Shown one piece after another: positions 53,416 to 61,712 of a stretch of 64,000 nucleotides of DNA. Made by a program: the position numbers and the translations under genes. Origin of the DNA: DASPUH01 sp964518505 (GTDB taxonomy: Bacteria > Chloroflexota > Limnocylindria > Limnocylindrales > CSP1-4); NCBI GenBank assembly GCA_964518505.1, contig CAZFGT010000006.1, forward strand, positions 23,950 through 87,949, read 5' to 3'. Under the pieces are notes generated by a model. It searched no databases. It saw only the letters and a program-made list of their open reading frames with translations, and was not told the origin of the DNA. Each line of letters begins with the position of its first letter. Positions within the stretch are counted from its first letter, which is position 1.

Positions 53416-56237
53416 CCTGGATCCGCCTGACCTTCCGGCGGCTGCGACGCGATCGGGCCGCGGCGGCGGGGCTGGTCGCGCTGGTCTTCGTCACGGCCTT
53501 CGTCTTCGCCGTGGCGCCGCGGGCCTTGGCCACAGTGGCCGATCAGGCCCTGCGAGACGAGATGGTGGCGGCCGGCAGTGCCGACCGCAACCTCCGCCTC
53601 GACCAGCTGACGCGGCCGTGCTGCACGCGCGACACGGCCGTGAACGTGGTCGAGCACGGCGACGAGCTGGCGGCCCAGCTGCCGGCGGTCCTGAAGGCCG
53701 TCGCCGGGCGGCCGCCGACGAGCTCGCCCTCCTACGTCATCCAGACGCCCCTGTGGCACGCCACCTCGGGCACGCCCATCGACAACGTCCTGGCCCTGCG
53801 CATCCAGCAGGACGTCCAGGCGCACGTGACCCTCACCGCCGGGCGCTGGCCGACGGGGATCACCAGCTCGGAGCCCGACGTCGCCCCGGGGGCCCTCGCG
53901 AACGCGGTAGTGACGACGTTCGAGGTAGCCATCTCCGACGACGCGGCCAAAGCGCTGCAGGTGAGCGTGGGCACGCACCTGGACCTGACGCCCGAGCCCA
54001 CCGATCCGCTGGCGGTCGGCCGCCCGATGCACGCCACGGTCGTGATCGTAGGGATCTACCGCCCGACCGACCGCGCCGACCCCTACTGGATCGACGACGC
54101 GACCGTGGAGGGGTCCACCATCCGGGCTCTCGACCCGGATCACCCCAAGGTCGACACCTCGCTGCTCCTGTCGCCGGACGCCTACCCGGCCCTCCTCGCG
54201 ACCGCCCTCCCGCTACCCGCGACGGCGGACGAGGCGGTCCCGCTGGAGTCCATCCTGCCCCTGCAGTACGAGTGGCGGTTCTACGTCGATGCCGCGCGCA
54301 TGCGGTCGACGCAGGTGGGGGCGCTGATCCAGGCCATGCGGCGGACGGAGAGTCTCTTCCCCGTCGGCGTCCCGGCCATCAACGGCCCCGACTCCGACCG
54401 GGTGAACCTCCAGACCGGCCTCCTGCGGCTGCTCGTGGAGCACCAGTCGCGGTGGGTCTCGGCTCAGGCGGTCCTGGCCGTGTCCGCCATCGGGGCGGGT
54501 GCTGTCGCCGTGGCCACCCTGGGGCTGGTGATCCTGCTCGCCGCACGCCAGCGGCGGCGCACCATCATCGTGGCCCGCGAACGCGGCGCCTCACGCCGCC
54601 AGTTGCTCTGCGCGACCATCCTCGAGGGGGCCCTGTTCACCGGTCCGCCGGCGCTCGCCGGCGCCCTCCTGGCGCGCGTGCTCGTGCCGACCACGATCGG
54701 CCACCTGACCCTGGCCGCGGCCGTGGCGGTCGCGGTCAGCGCCCTCGTGCTGTTCCTGGTGGCAGTCCGGCCGGCGCTCGTCGGGCCGCTTCGCGGGCAG
54801 GGTGCGGGCCCGGCCCCGTCGCGTCGAGCCAGCGGTCGTCGGCTCGTCCTGGAAACCCTGCTGGTGGTGGGGGCCGCGGGGGCGGCCCTGGTCCTGCGCC
54901 AGCGGGGGCTCGTGGCGCCGACCGCGACCGCGACGGCGCCCCCGCCTGGCGGACCGGACCCGGTCGTGGCCGCCGTCCCGGCCCTGGTCGGCCTCGCCGC
55001 CGGCGTCCTGGCCCTGCGCCTGTACCCCTGGCCGATGCGAGCGCTGGCCTACCTCGCCGCGAGGCGCCGGGGCGTCGTATCGGTGCTCGCCCTGCGGCGG
55101 GCGACACGCGGGGGCACCGGCGGCGTCGTGCTCCTCATCCTCCTCGCGTGCACCGCCAGCGCCGCGTTCGCGGCGGCCACGCTGGTCCACCTGGATGCGG
55201 GCGCCGACATCGCCGCCTGGCAGAGCGTGGGCGCTCCCTATGAGCTGGTGTCGCGCGGCGGCCTCCTGCCGCCCAGCGTCGATCCGGCGACCCTGCCCGG
55301 CGTGACGACCGCGGCGACCGGGTTCGAGGCGCAGGTCGCCCTCAGCACCGGCAGCCTCCGCGAGCTGGTGGTCGTCGATGCCCCTCAGTACGAGACCATC
55401 ACCCGCGGCACCCCTGTGGATCCGCAGCTGCCGGCCTCGATGCTCGCGGCGGCGGCCGATCCGCTGCAGGTCGCGGTCTCGCCGAGCCTCGCCTCCGAGG
55501 ATCATCCGCTCAAGCTGGGAGACGTCTTCCAGGTGACCGTGGCCGGCATCCGCGTCAACCTCCAGGTGGCGGCCTTCCGGACGGACTTCCCCACGTTGTC
55601 GGTGGGCCAGCCGTTCGTGCTGCTTTCCCGGCAGCAGCTGGTGGCGCTCGCGCCACCCGGCCTGCCGGGCCCCTCGTTCGCCTTCCTTGACGCGCCCGAT
55701 GGGGCCCTGCCCGCCATCCAGTCCGTCGTCTCGGCGGCGCCGGCCGGCAGCGACGTGGAGATCGTCCAGCGCGCGACGGTGGTCGCCGCGAACCGGGCCA
55801 TGCCGGCCACTGTGGCGGTGTCCGAGGGCGTGGCCGCGGCGGCCATCCTGTCGTTCGCCTACGCCGCCCTGGCAGTGGCCGCCGCGCTGGCCCTGGCGGG
55901 CGCCAGCCGGGCCATCGAGACCGCCCATCTGCTGACCCTGGGCCTGACGCGACGCCAGGCGGTGGCCCTCGTGGCGACCGAGTTCGGCCCCACGGTCCTC
56001 GTGGCCTTCGTGGCCGGCCTCCTCCTGGGTGCAGGCCTCTTCCTCTTCCTGGAGGACAGCCTGGGCCTGGCCGACCTCATCGGTTCGCCGGTCGTCGTGC
56101 CCTTCGGCCTGCCGCCGGCCGGCCTGGCCGTGCTCGCGGCGCTCCTCGCCGGTATCGTGGCCGTCGGCATCGGCACGGCCGCGCAGCTCGAGCGGGGCCA
56201 GATGCCGGCCACCGCCGTCCGCCAGGGGATCGAATGA
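53412..56237 (+). CDS. Large FtsX-family ABC transporter permease (second)
   Basis: A 941-aa relative of the preceding permease: helix 1 (about 18-38), an extracytoplasmic domain with the Cys pair RPCCTRD near residue 68, a central helix cluster (about 345-580, including VILLAARQRRRTIIVARERGASRRQLL), a second extracytoplasmic domain and a C-terminal FtsX region (SRAIETAHLLTLGLTRRQAVALVATEFGPTVLVAF). It probably pairs with the 50212 gene as a heterodimer. ATG overlaps the upstream stop (ATGA), and its own stop overlaps the next ATG. Confidence 0.85.
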   Translation: MTWIRLTFRRLRRDRAAAAGLVALVFVTAFVFAVAPRALATVADQALRDEMVAAGSADRNLRLDQLTRPCCTRDTAVNVVEHGDELAAQLPAVLKAVAGRPPTSSPSYVIQTPLWHATSGTPIDNVLALRIQQDVQAHVTLTAGRWPTGITSSEPDVAPGALANAVVTTFEVAISDDAAKALQVSVGTHLDLTPEPTDPLAVGRPMHATVVIVGIYRPTDRADPYWIDDATVEGSTIRALDPDHPKVDTSLLLSPDAYPALLATALPLPATADEAVPLESILPLQYEWRFYVDAARMRSTQVGALIQAMRRTESLFPVGVPAINGPDSDRVNLQTGLLRLLVEHQSRWVSAQAVLAVSAIGAGAVAVATLGLVILLAARQRRRTIIVARERGASRRQLLCATILEGALFTGPPALAGALLARVLVPTTIGHLTLAAAVAVAVSALVLFLVAVRPALVGPLRGQGAGPAPSRRASGRRLVLETLLVVGAAGAALVLRQRGLVAPTATATAPPPGGPDPVVAAVPALVGLAAGVLALRLYPWPMRALAYLAARRRGVVSVLALRRATRGGTGGVVLLILLACTASAAFAAATLVHLDAGADIAAWQSVGAPYELVSRGGLLPPSVDPATLPGVTTAATGFEAQVALSTGSLRELVVVDAPQYETITRGTPVDPQLPASMLAAAADPLQVAVSPSLASEDHPLKLGDVFQVTVAGIRVNLQVAAFRTDFPTLSVGQPFVLLSRQQLVALAPPGLPGPSFAFLDAPDGALPAIQSVVSAAPAGSDVEIVQRATVVAANRAMPATVAVSEGVAAAAILSFAYAALAVAAALALAGASRAIETAHLLTLGLTRRQAVALVATEFGPTVLVAFVAGLLLGAGLFLFLEDSLGLADLIGSPVVVPFGLPPAGLAVLAALLAGIVAVGIGTAAQLERGQMPATAVRQGIE

Positions 56238-57151
56238 CCGACCAGGCCGCACCCGTCATCGTCTGCGACAACCTCGTGCGGATCTTCAAGGTGGCCGACC
56301 TCGAGGTGGTCGCCCTCCAGGGCCTGGACCTGGTGGTGACGGAGGGCGAGCTGATGGCCCTCGTGGGCGCGTCGGGCAGCGGCAAGTCGACGCTCCTCAA
56401 CATCCTGGGCGCCCTCGACGAACCCACGGCCGGCCAGGCCATCGTGGCCGACCACGACCTGGGCCGCATGAGCGGGCGCGAGCAGACGTACTACCGGCGC
56501 TTCGTGGTCGGCATGGTCTGGCAGCAGACGGCGCGCAACCTCCTGCCGTACCTCACCGCCGCCCAGAACGTGGAACTGCCCATGGCGTTCGCCGGGGGGC
56601 GCCGGCGGCGCCAGCGGGCGAAGGAGCTGCTGGACCTCGTGGGGTTGGGCGATCGGGCCAGCCATCGTCCCGACCGCCTCTCCGGCGGGGAGCAGCAGCG
56701 GGTGGCCGTGGCGGTGGCGTTGGCCAACAAGCCGCACGTCCTGCTCGCGGACGAGCCGACGGGTGAGCTCGACAGCACGACCTCCGGCGAGGTCTTCGAC
56801 GTCCTGCGCGAGGTCAATCGCGAGCTTGGCACGACCATCGTCATCGTCACCCACGACGCGCTGGTGTCCGATCACGTGGCGCGCACGGTCACCATCCGCG
56901 ACGGCCGCACCAGCAGCATGACCGTGCGGCGCACGCAGCAGTCGGACGACGGCGACCACCAGGTCATCGCCGAGGAGTTCGCCGTGCTGGACAAGGCGGG
57001 CCGCCTGCAGCTGCCGCGGGCCCATATCGAGGCCCTCGCCCTGGCCGATCGCGTCCGCCTGCGCCTGGAGCCCGATCACGTGGGCATCTTCCCGGACCGC
57101 GAGCCCGCCGTCCGCGAGAACCCCGCCCCCGAGGACGCCGCGCGGCCATGA
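56234..57151 (+). CDS. ABC transporter ATP-binding protein with AbrB-like C-terminal extension
   Basis: A 305-aa ATPase. Walker A GASGSGKSTLLN, Q-loop VWQQTARNLLPYLTAAQNV, signature LSGGEQQRVAVAVAL, Walker B LLADEPTGELD and switch His VTHDALVSD are in place. About 80 residues follow the core. Within them, EFAVLDKAGRLQLPRAHIEALALADRVRLRLEPDHVGIF (about 243-281) looks like an AbrB/SpoVT swapped-hairpin half, normally a DNA-binding fold. It may dimerise the ATPase or bind a regulator. Coupled by ATGA to both neighbours. Confidence 0.9.
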   Translation: MTDQAAPVIVCDNLVRIFKVADLEVVALQGLDLVVTEGELMALVGASGSGKSTLLNILGALDEPTAGQAIVADHDLGRMSGREQTYYRRFVVGMVWQQTARNLLPYLTAAQNVELPMAFAGGRRRRQRAKELLDLVGLGDRASHRPDRLSGGEQQRVAVAVALANKPHVLLADEPTGELDSTTSGEVFDVLREVNRELGTTIVIVTHDALVSDHVARTVTIRDGRTSSMTVRRTQQSDDGDHQVIAEEFAVLDKAGRLQLPRAHIEALALADRVRLRLEPDHVGIFPDREPAVRENPAPEDAARP

Positions 57152-57873
57152 CCGAGCCGGCCACCGATCTCGCCCGCTACATGCCCCACGGTCCGCAGGC
57201 CATGCTGCGCGCCGTCGGCCTGACCCGCGACTACGACTCGGGCGGCGCGGTCGTCCACGCCCTGCGAGGGGTGGACCTGGACGTCGCCGAGGGCGAGCTG
57301 CTGGCCGTCCGCGGCCGGTCGGGGAGCGGCAAGACGACCCTCCTGAACCTGCTGGGTGTGCTGGACCGGCCCACGAGTGGACGGGTCATGCTGGACGACG
57401 TCGAGATCAGCGCGCTGACCGATGCGCAGCTCGTCGACGTCCGTCGCCGCACGGTGGCCTTCGTGTTCCAGGCCTTCGGGCTGGTGCCGATCCTGACCGC
57501 CGCGGAGAACGTGGAGGTGCCGCTCCGCCTGGTGGGGGCCGATGGGCGTACCCGTGACGCGCGAGTCCGCGAGCTGCTGGATCTGGTGGGCCTCGGCCGG
57601 CGGATGGGCCACCGGCCGCACGAGCTATCCGGCGGTGAGCAGCAGCGGGTGGCCCTGGCGCGAGCCCTGGCCAACCGGCCGCGGCTGCTCCTGGCCGATG
57701 AGCCGACCGGTCAGCTGGACTCCGAGACGGGCCGCAAGATCATGGCCCTGCTGCGGACGGTCGTGCGGGCGGAGCACGTGACGGCCGTGGTGGCGACCCA
57801 CGACCGGATCATGCTCGAGGTGGCCGACCGGGTCGTGGAGCTGCAGGACGGGGTGCTGGCCGCCTCGCCGTAG
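57148..57873 (+). CDS. ABC transporter ATP-binding protein (second)
   Basis: A 241-aa LolD/MacB-type ATPase. Walker A RGRSGSGKTTLLN, Q-loop VFQAFGLVPILTAAENV, signature LSGGEQQRVALARAL, Walker B LLLADEPTGQLDSETG and switch His VATHDRIML are complete. It is last in the 50212-57873 operon and likely pairs with the preceding ATPase as a heterodimer under the two permeases. Its stop lies one base from the convergent pirin gene. Confidence 0.93.
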   Translation: MTEPATDLARYMPHGPQAMLRAVGLTRDYDSGGAVVHALRGVDLDVAEGELLAVRGRSGSGKTTLLNLLGVLDRPTSGRVMLDDVEISALTDAQLVDVRRRTVAFVFQAFGLVPILTAAENVEVPLRLVGADGRTRDARVRELLDLVGLGRRMGHRPHELSGGEQQRVALARALANRPRLLLADEPTGQLDSETGRKIMALLRTVVRAEHVTAVVATHDRIMLEVADRVVELQDGVLAASP

Positions 57874-57874
57874 G

Positions 57875-58888
57875 TCAGTCGGGGCGGACCCCGTCGGGCG
57901 GTCGCGCGGGGGATTCGACCAGCGTGGTCGGTGCGGCGTGGACGGCCGGGATCGAGCCCAGGCGGCCGGCCTGGTAGTCGGCCACCGCCTGCAGGATCTC
58001 CTCGCGGGTGTTCATCACGAACGGGCCCATCCAGGCCACCGGCTCGCGGATGGGGCGGCCGCCGAGCAGCAGCACGTCCAGGTTCGGGCTGCGGCTCTCC
58101 TGCGTCCGCGTCGCCGCGACGGTGAGGCCGTCGCCGGGCCCAAAGACCGCCAGCTGGCCGGGCCCGATCGGTCGCCCTTCGGCGCCCACGGTGCCGTAGC
58201 CGGACAGGACGTACAGCAGCGCGTTGTAGTCGGACCGCCAGGGGAGGACCAGGCGGGCGCTCGGGGCCAGGGTCGCGTGGACCAGGGTCATCGGCGTGTA
58301 GGTGGAACCGGGGCCCTTGTGGCCGGCGACATCGCCGGCGATGACGCGCAGCAGCGCCCCGCCGTCCGGTGACGAGGCGAGCGCCACCTCGCTGGCGCGC
58401 AGGTCCTGGTAGCGCGGCGCGGTCCACTTCTGGGCGCCGGGCAGGTTGACCCACAGCTGGAACCCGTGGAAGAGCCCGCCGCTGGCGACGAGCGCCTCCG
58501 GCGGCTTCTCGATGTGCAGGATGCCCGCGCCGGCGGTCATCCACTGCGTGTCGCCGTTGGTGATGACGCCGCCACCGCCGTTCGAGTCGCTGTGCTCGAA
58601 CGTGCCGTCGATCATGTACGTCACGGTCTCGAAGCCGCGATGCGGATGCCACGGGGTGCCCTTGGGCTCGCCCGGGGCGTAGTCGACCTCGCCCATCTCG
58701 TCGAGGTGGACGAACGGGTCCAGGTCAGCCAGGTCGACGCCGGCGAAGGCGCGCCGGACGGGGAAGCCCTCGCCCTCCAGGCCGTGCGGCGCGACGGTGA
58801 TGCTGCGCACCGCGCGCTGCGGCGCCAGTGGCGCCGGCTCCGGGATGCGCGGCAGGACGGTGATGTCGGGGACGGTGACGGCGGGCAT
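57875..58888 (-). CDS. Pirin family protein
   Basis: A 337-aa bicupin. The metal-binding block WHPHRGFETVTYMIDGTFEHSDSNGG (two His and a downstream His/Glu) and GAGILHIEKPP are the pirin hallmarks. The C-terminal cupin (FGPGDGLTVAATR, LLLGGRPIREPVAWMGPFVMNTREEI) is typical. Pirins are iron-binding proteins, and some have quercetinase activity; the role here is unknown. ATG 58888 is chosen for AGGAG 10 nt upstream; an upstream ATG pair (58927) lacks such support. Confidence 0.9.
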   Translation of the reverse strand: MPAVTVPDITVLPRIPEPAPLAPQRAVRSITVAPHGLEGEGFPVRRAFAGVDLADLDPFVHLDEMGEVDYAPGEPKGTPWHPHRGFETVTYMIDGTFEHSDSNGGGGVITNGDTQWMTAGAGILHIEKPPEALVASGGLFHGFQLWVNLPGAQKWTAPRYQDLRASEVALASSPDGGALLRVIAGDVAGHKGPGSTYTPMTLVHATLAPSARLVLPWRSDYNALLYVLSGYGTVGAEGRPIGPGQLAVFGPGDGLTVAATRTQESRSPNLDVLLLGGRPIREPVAWMGPFVMNTREEILQAVADYQAGRLGSIPAVHAAPTTLVESPARPPDGVRPD

Positions 58889-58940
58889 GGACGCGAGACT
58901 CCTGGGGGCTGGGGCGACCCCCATCATCGCACACGGATGG

Positions 58941-58952
58941 TTGCGTATGCAA
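58941..58952. promoter_or_regulatory. Dyad upstream of pirin gene
   Basis: TTGC-GTAT-GCAA, arms inverted about GTAT, in an AT-rich patch 53 bp upstream of the pirin ATG. It looks like an operator for a small dimeric regulator. Confidence 0.3.
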
Positions 58953-58986
58953 TCACTTGCCGACGAGCGGGGGCAGCGGTCCCGGA

Positions 58987-60777
58987 TCAGTCGTCCTGGG
59001 AGAGGATCACGACGCTGTACGGGCCCACGTTGAGGAGGCCGCTCTGGCTCTGGCCGTGCAGCGGTCCGCCGTCGGCGTCGAGGTCGAGCGTGAGGTAGTT
59101 GCCGAACTCGGGGTCGTAGTCGCGCGAATCACTGTTGAAGCGCACGCGCCAACGGCCGCGACGGGGGAGCCCTACTGCCGCGTTCGAGATCGGCTTGGCG
59201 CTGAAGTTGGCGGCGACCACCACGTCGTCACCTGGGCCGCCCTCCGCCCACCGATGGTAGGCCAGCAGCTTGGTCCGCCGGCTTGCCCGCAGGACCTTCA
59301 CGTGCGAACCCCGCAGCCCGGCCGATACGCCGTCGGCATCGCGCCGCAGGGCGACCAGGTCCTGGTGCAGGTGCAGGATGCCGGCGTGGCGGTGCTGCTT
59401 GGACCAGTCGATGGGCTGCGTGTCGTCGAACCAGCGATCCTCCAGCAGCTCCTGGCCCTGGAAGAGCATGGGGATGCCGGGCGCGGTCAGCGTCAACGCC
59501 GAGCCCAACGTGGCCCGTTTCTTGGCGAACCAGTTGGCGGCGTCGCCCGGCGCGATCTCCTCGGGCAGGCGGACGCGGCCGTTGGCGACCTCGTCGTGTG
59601 ACTCGGTGTAGACGACCCGCTCGAAAGGCCGCTCTCCACCGCCGGTGATAGCGGCGGCCACCGCCGCGACGTCTCGGTCGCGATCGTCGGCCACCGTCAG
59701 GGCGTGCCGGATGGTGTCCAGGAACGACAACTCCCACTGCGCCCCGAAGCCGGCCCCGCCGTCCGCCGTGGGGGCCGTGATGCGGGCCTCACCGCGCATG
59801 TCCTCGGCGATCGTCAGCTTCCACGGCTGGCGCGTGGCGATCTCGTCGTTGAGCCAGGCCATGAACGACCAGCCATCCGGCAGGGCCGTCTCCGGCGTTC
59901 CGTCGACGGTGCGGATGTGGACCGTGGCGTCGAATCGCAGCCCGTCCGCGCGGAACTCCTCCAGCCACGTGAGCGCGCTGTCGCGCAGGAAGGTACGCAC
60001 CTCGCCCCGGCCGTAGTCGGGTCGCGTCGCGCCCCATGGGGTGATCGCCCGGTCGTCGTTGTAGAAATAGATGCCGCCCCACTCGCCCTCGGACCACCCG
60101 TCGAAACGCCACAGGTCAAGGTCGCCGGGGCCCAGGTGGTTGTAGACGACGTCCACGAGGACCGCGATCCCGTGTTCGTGGGCCGCCCGGACGAACCGCT
60201 TGAACGCGTCGGGGCCGCCGTAGCTGGACTCGATGGCGAAGACATGGGCCGGGTTGTAGCCCCATGAGACATCACCGGCGTGCTCGAACGGCGGCATCAC
60301 CTGGATGGCGCTGACGCCCAGCTCGCGCAGGTACCCCAGCCGGCGGATCGCGCCGTCGAAGTCACCCGGCCTGGTCCCGCGGGTCCCGAAGGTGCCGATG
60401 TGCATCTCGTAGATGACCAGGTCGTTCCAGTGGGGCGCGGCGTAGCCGATGCCACCCCAGTCGAAGGCAGCCGGGTCGTAGACCACCCCGTTGCCCACCG
60501 AGTTGGTGACCTGGCGGGCGTAGGGATCCAGGCGCGAGACATCGCCATCCGACGTGTGGATCGTGAAGCGGTACTCCGCACCGGGCTGCACGTCCGGCAC
60601 GTCCGTGGACCACGTGCCGCTGGAGCCGTCGCCGTCGCGAGCCAGGGCGTGTCCGGGCGACCAGCCGGTGAACGACCCGGTGACCGAGACGCCCAGCGCG
60701 TGCGGAGCCCAGACGCGGAAGGTGGTCCCGCCGGGATATGGCACGGCGCCCATCCCAGGGCGTCGCGAACGGCTCAC
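58987..60777 (-). CDS. GH13 alpha-glucan enzyme (branching-enzyme/trehalohydrolase-like)
   Basis: A 596-aa family 13 enzyme: an N-terminal E-set domain (about 10-100, FRVWAPHALGVSVTGSFTGW), a TIM barrel and a C-terminal beta domain. Catalytic parts: DVVYNHLG (region I), GLRFDATVHI with nucleophile Asp (II), TIAEDMRG with acid/base Glu (III) and YTESHDEVANG with the transition-state Asp (IV). VIYEMHIGTFG and GYNPAHVFAIESSYGGPDAFK recall both GlgB and TreZ. Region II and the ESHDEVANG motif are closer to the branching-enzyme-like group, but I cannot decide from sequence alone. The GTG start overlaps the stop of a seven-codon ORF. With glgC it points to glycogen or trehalose metabolism. Confidence 0.85.
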   Translation of the reverse strand: MSRSRRPGMGAVPYPGGTTFRVWAPHALGVSVTGSFTGWSPGHALARDGDGSSGTWSTDVPDVQPGAEYRFTIHTSDGDVSRLDPYARQVTNSVGNGVVYDPAAFDWGGIGYAAPHWNDLVIYEMHIGTFGTRGTRPGDFDGAIRRLGYLRELGVSAIQVMPPFEHAGDVSWGYNPAHVFAIESSYGGPDAFKRFVRAAHEHGIAVLVDVVYNHLGPGDLDLWRFDGWSEGEWGGIYFYNDDRAITPWGATRPDYGRGEVRTFLRDSALTWLEEFRADGLRFDATVHIRTVDGTPETALPDGWSFMAWLNDEIATRQPWKLTIAEDMRGEARITAPTADGGAGFGAQWELSFLDTIRHALTVADDRDRDVAAVAAAITGGGERPFERVVYTESHDEVANGRVRLPEEIAPGDAANWFAKKRATLGSALTLTAPGIPMLFQGQELLEDRWFDDTQPIDWSKQHRHAGILHLHQDLVALRRDADGVSAGLRGSHVKVLRASRRTKLLAYHRWAEGGPGDDVVVAANFSAKPISNAAVGLPRRGRWRVRFNSDSRDYDPEFGNYLTLDLDADGGPLHGQSQSGLLNVGPYSVVILSQDD

Positions 60778-60797
60778 TGCGGCCAGTGGATCTTCAT
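60774..60797 (-). CDS. Seven-codon coupled leader ORF (MKIHWPQ)
   Basis: TATCCT (60809-60804) stands 6 nt before this ATG, so the transcript should begin on it. The TGA overlaps the GTG of the GH13 gene (GTGA). The arrangement lets a leaderless start feed a gene without its own ribosome site. Translation is unproven. Confidence 0.4.
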   Translation of the reverse strand: MKIHWPQ

Positions 60798-60803
60798 CGG
60801 CGA

Positions 60804-60809
60804 AGGATA
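60804..60809 (-). promoter_or_regulatory. -10 box upstream of the GH13 leader ORF
   Basis: TATCCT on the minus strand, 6 nt before ATG 60797. Confidence 0.5.
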
Positions 60810-60838
60810 CGGGTCGATGGCTGCCGGGACCGTCCGTG

Positions 60839-61306
60839 TCAGCGGCGGGCTCGCCAGCCCTCCAGGACGGGCCAGCCCCACCGGGCGGAGGCCAGGGCGA
60901 TCGCCAGCCCCACGGCGAAGAACGTCGGGTGGAGGAAGCTCAGCTCGTGGATGACGGCAAGCTCGACCGTGATCCAGATCATCTGACCGCATCCGATGGC
61001 GAAGGCGAGGAACGGGGCGACGGGCGCATGCCGCAGGCCCAGCGCGATGACCACGAAGGAACCGATGCCGAACAGGCCGCCCAGGATCAGCCCCGGCACG
61101 AGGAAGTCGGTGAAGGGGCTCCCGGCGAGCAAGGCCGGATCGAAGTGCATGACGCTGCCGTCGGGCTTGGCGACGAGGGCGATGCCGCCGGCGAGGGCAC
61201 CGACGCCCAGCAGGGTCAGCAGGATCAGCGTGATCTTGCCGGCCCGCGTCAGCGCGGGGCGCGCGAGCGGCGCGACGCGTGGTTGAGTGACGACGTGTCC
61301 GACCAT
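60839..61306 (-). CDS. Small four-helix membrane protein, unknown
   Basis: A 155-aa protein with about four hydrophobic segments (about 22-42, 68-92, 97-117, 125-145) and a short loop (KPDGSVMHFDPALLAGSPFTDF). Not recognised beyond being a DUF-like integral membrane protein. ATG 61306 is chosen for GAGG 8 nt upstream. The frame extends to 61459 without support. Confidence 0.65.
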   Translation of the reverse strand: MVGHVVTQPRVAPLARPALTRAGKITLILLTLLGVGALAGGIALVAKPDGSVMHFDPALLAGSPFTDFLVPGLILGGLFGIGSFVVIALGLRHAPVAPFLAFAIGCGQMIWITVELAVIHELSFLHPTFFAVGLAIALASARWGWPVLEGWRARR

Positions 61307-61415
61307 GGCTTGCCTCGCGATGACGCGGACCGGATGACCGCTACTGGTCCCAGCGTCGGCTGGAGCCGACGGCCGGACAAGGGCCGGATGGACCGTTCTT
61401 ATGGCGCCATGCGGG

Positions 61416-61586
61416 TCAGACGGACGAGCCCACCTGGGAGAGCAGCCGCTGGATGTCACTGCCCAGGAAGATGAGGGCCAGGATCGCGATGATCGCGATG
61501 AGGGTCAGGATGAGCGCGTATTCGGCCAGGCCCTGGCCGGCGTCGGAGCGGCGGTCTGGGCGGTCCGCCAGGATGGTCGAGAGCAC
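61416..61586 (-). CDS. Flp/Fap-type pilin (type IVb)
   Basis: A 56-aa pilin precursor. A short polar leader (about 20 residues, ending RRSDAG) is followed by the processing site G|QGLAEYALI, with Glu at +5 and Tyr at +6 as in Flp pilins, and then a hydrophobic helix (LILTLIAIIAILALIFLG). The short prepilin peptidase at 40640-41275 is a candidate processing enzyme. No other tad genes are in the window. GTG 61586 has GGAGGT about 8 nt upstream; upstream in-frame ATGs would make an unusually long leader. Confidence 0.82.
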   Translation of the reverse strand: MLSTILADRPDRRSDAGQGLAEYALILTLIAIIAILALIFLGSDIQRLLSQVGSSV

Positions 61587-61712
61587 GCGAAGCGCACCTC
61601 CATGCGTCGGCCGCCCACGCTGGTGATCCATCAAGGCGCCGCTGCCTGAAATATCCGTCATCACGGGCGGCCGCCCATACGGCGATGGTCCCCCCGGCCC
61701 CCGTACACCCGG

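Noticed and set aside
58987..60777. Firm naming of the GH13 enzyme as TreZ
   Set aside because: TreY and TreS are not in the window, and region II and IV motifs fit branching-enzyme-like proteins at least as well, so no symbol is given.
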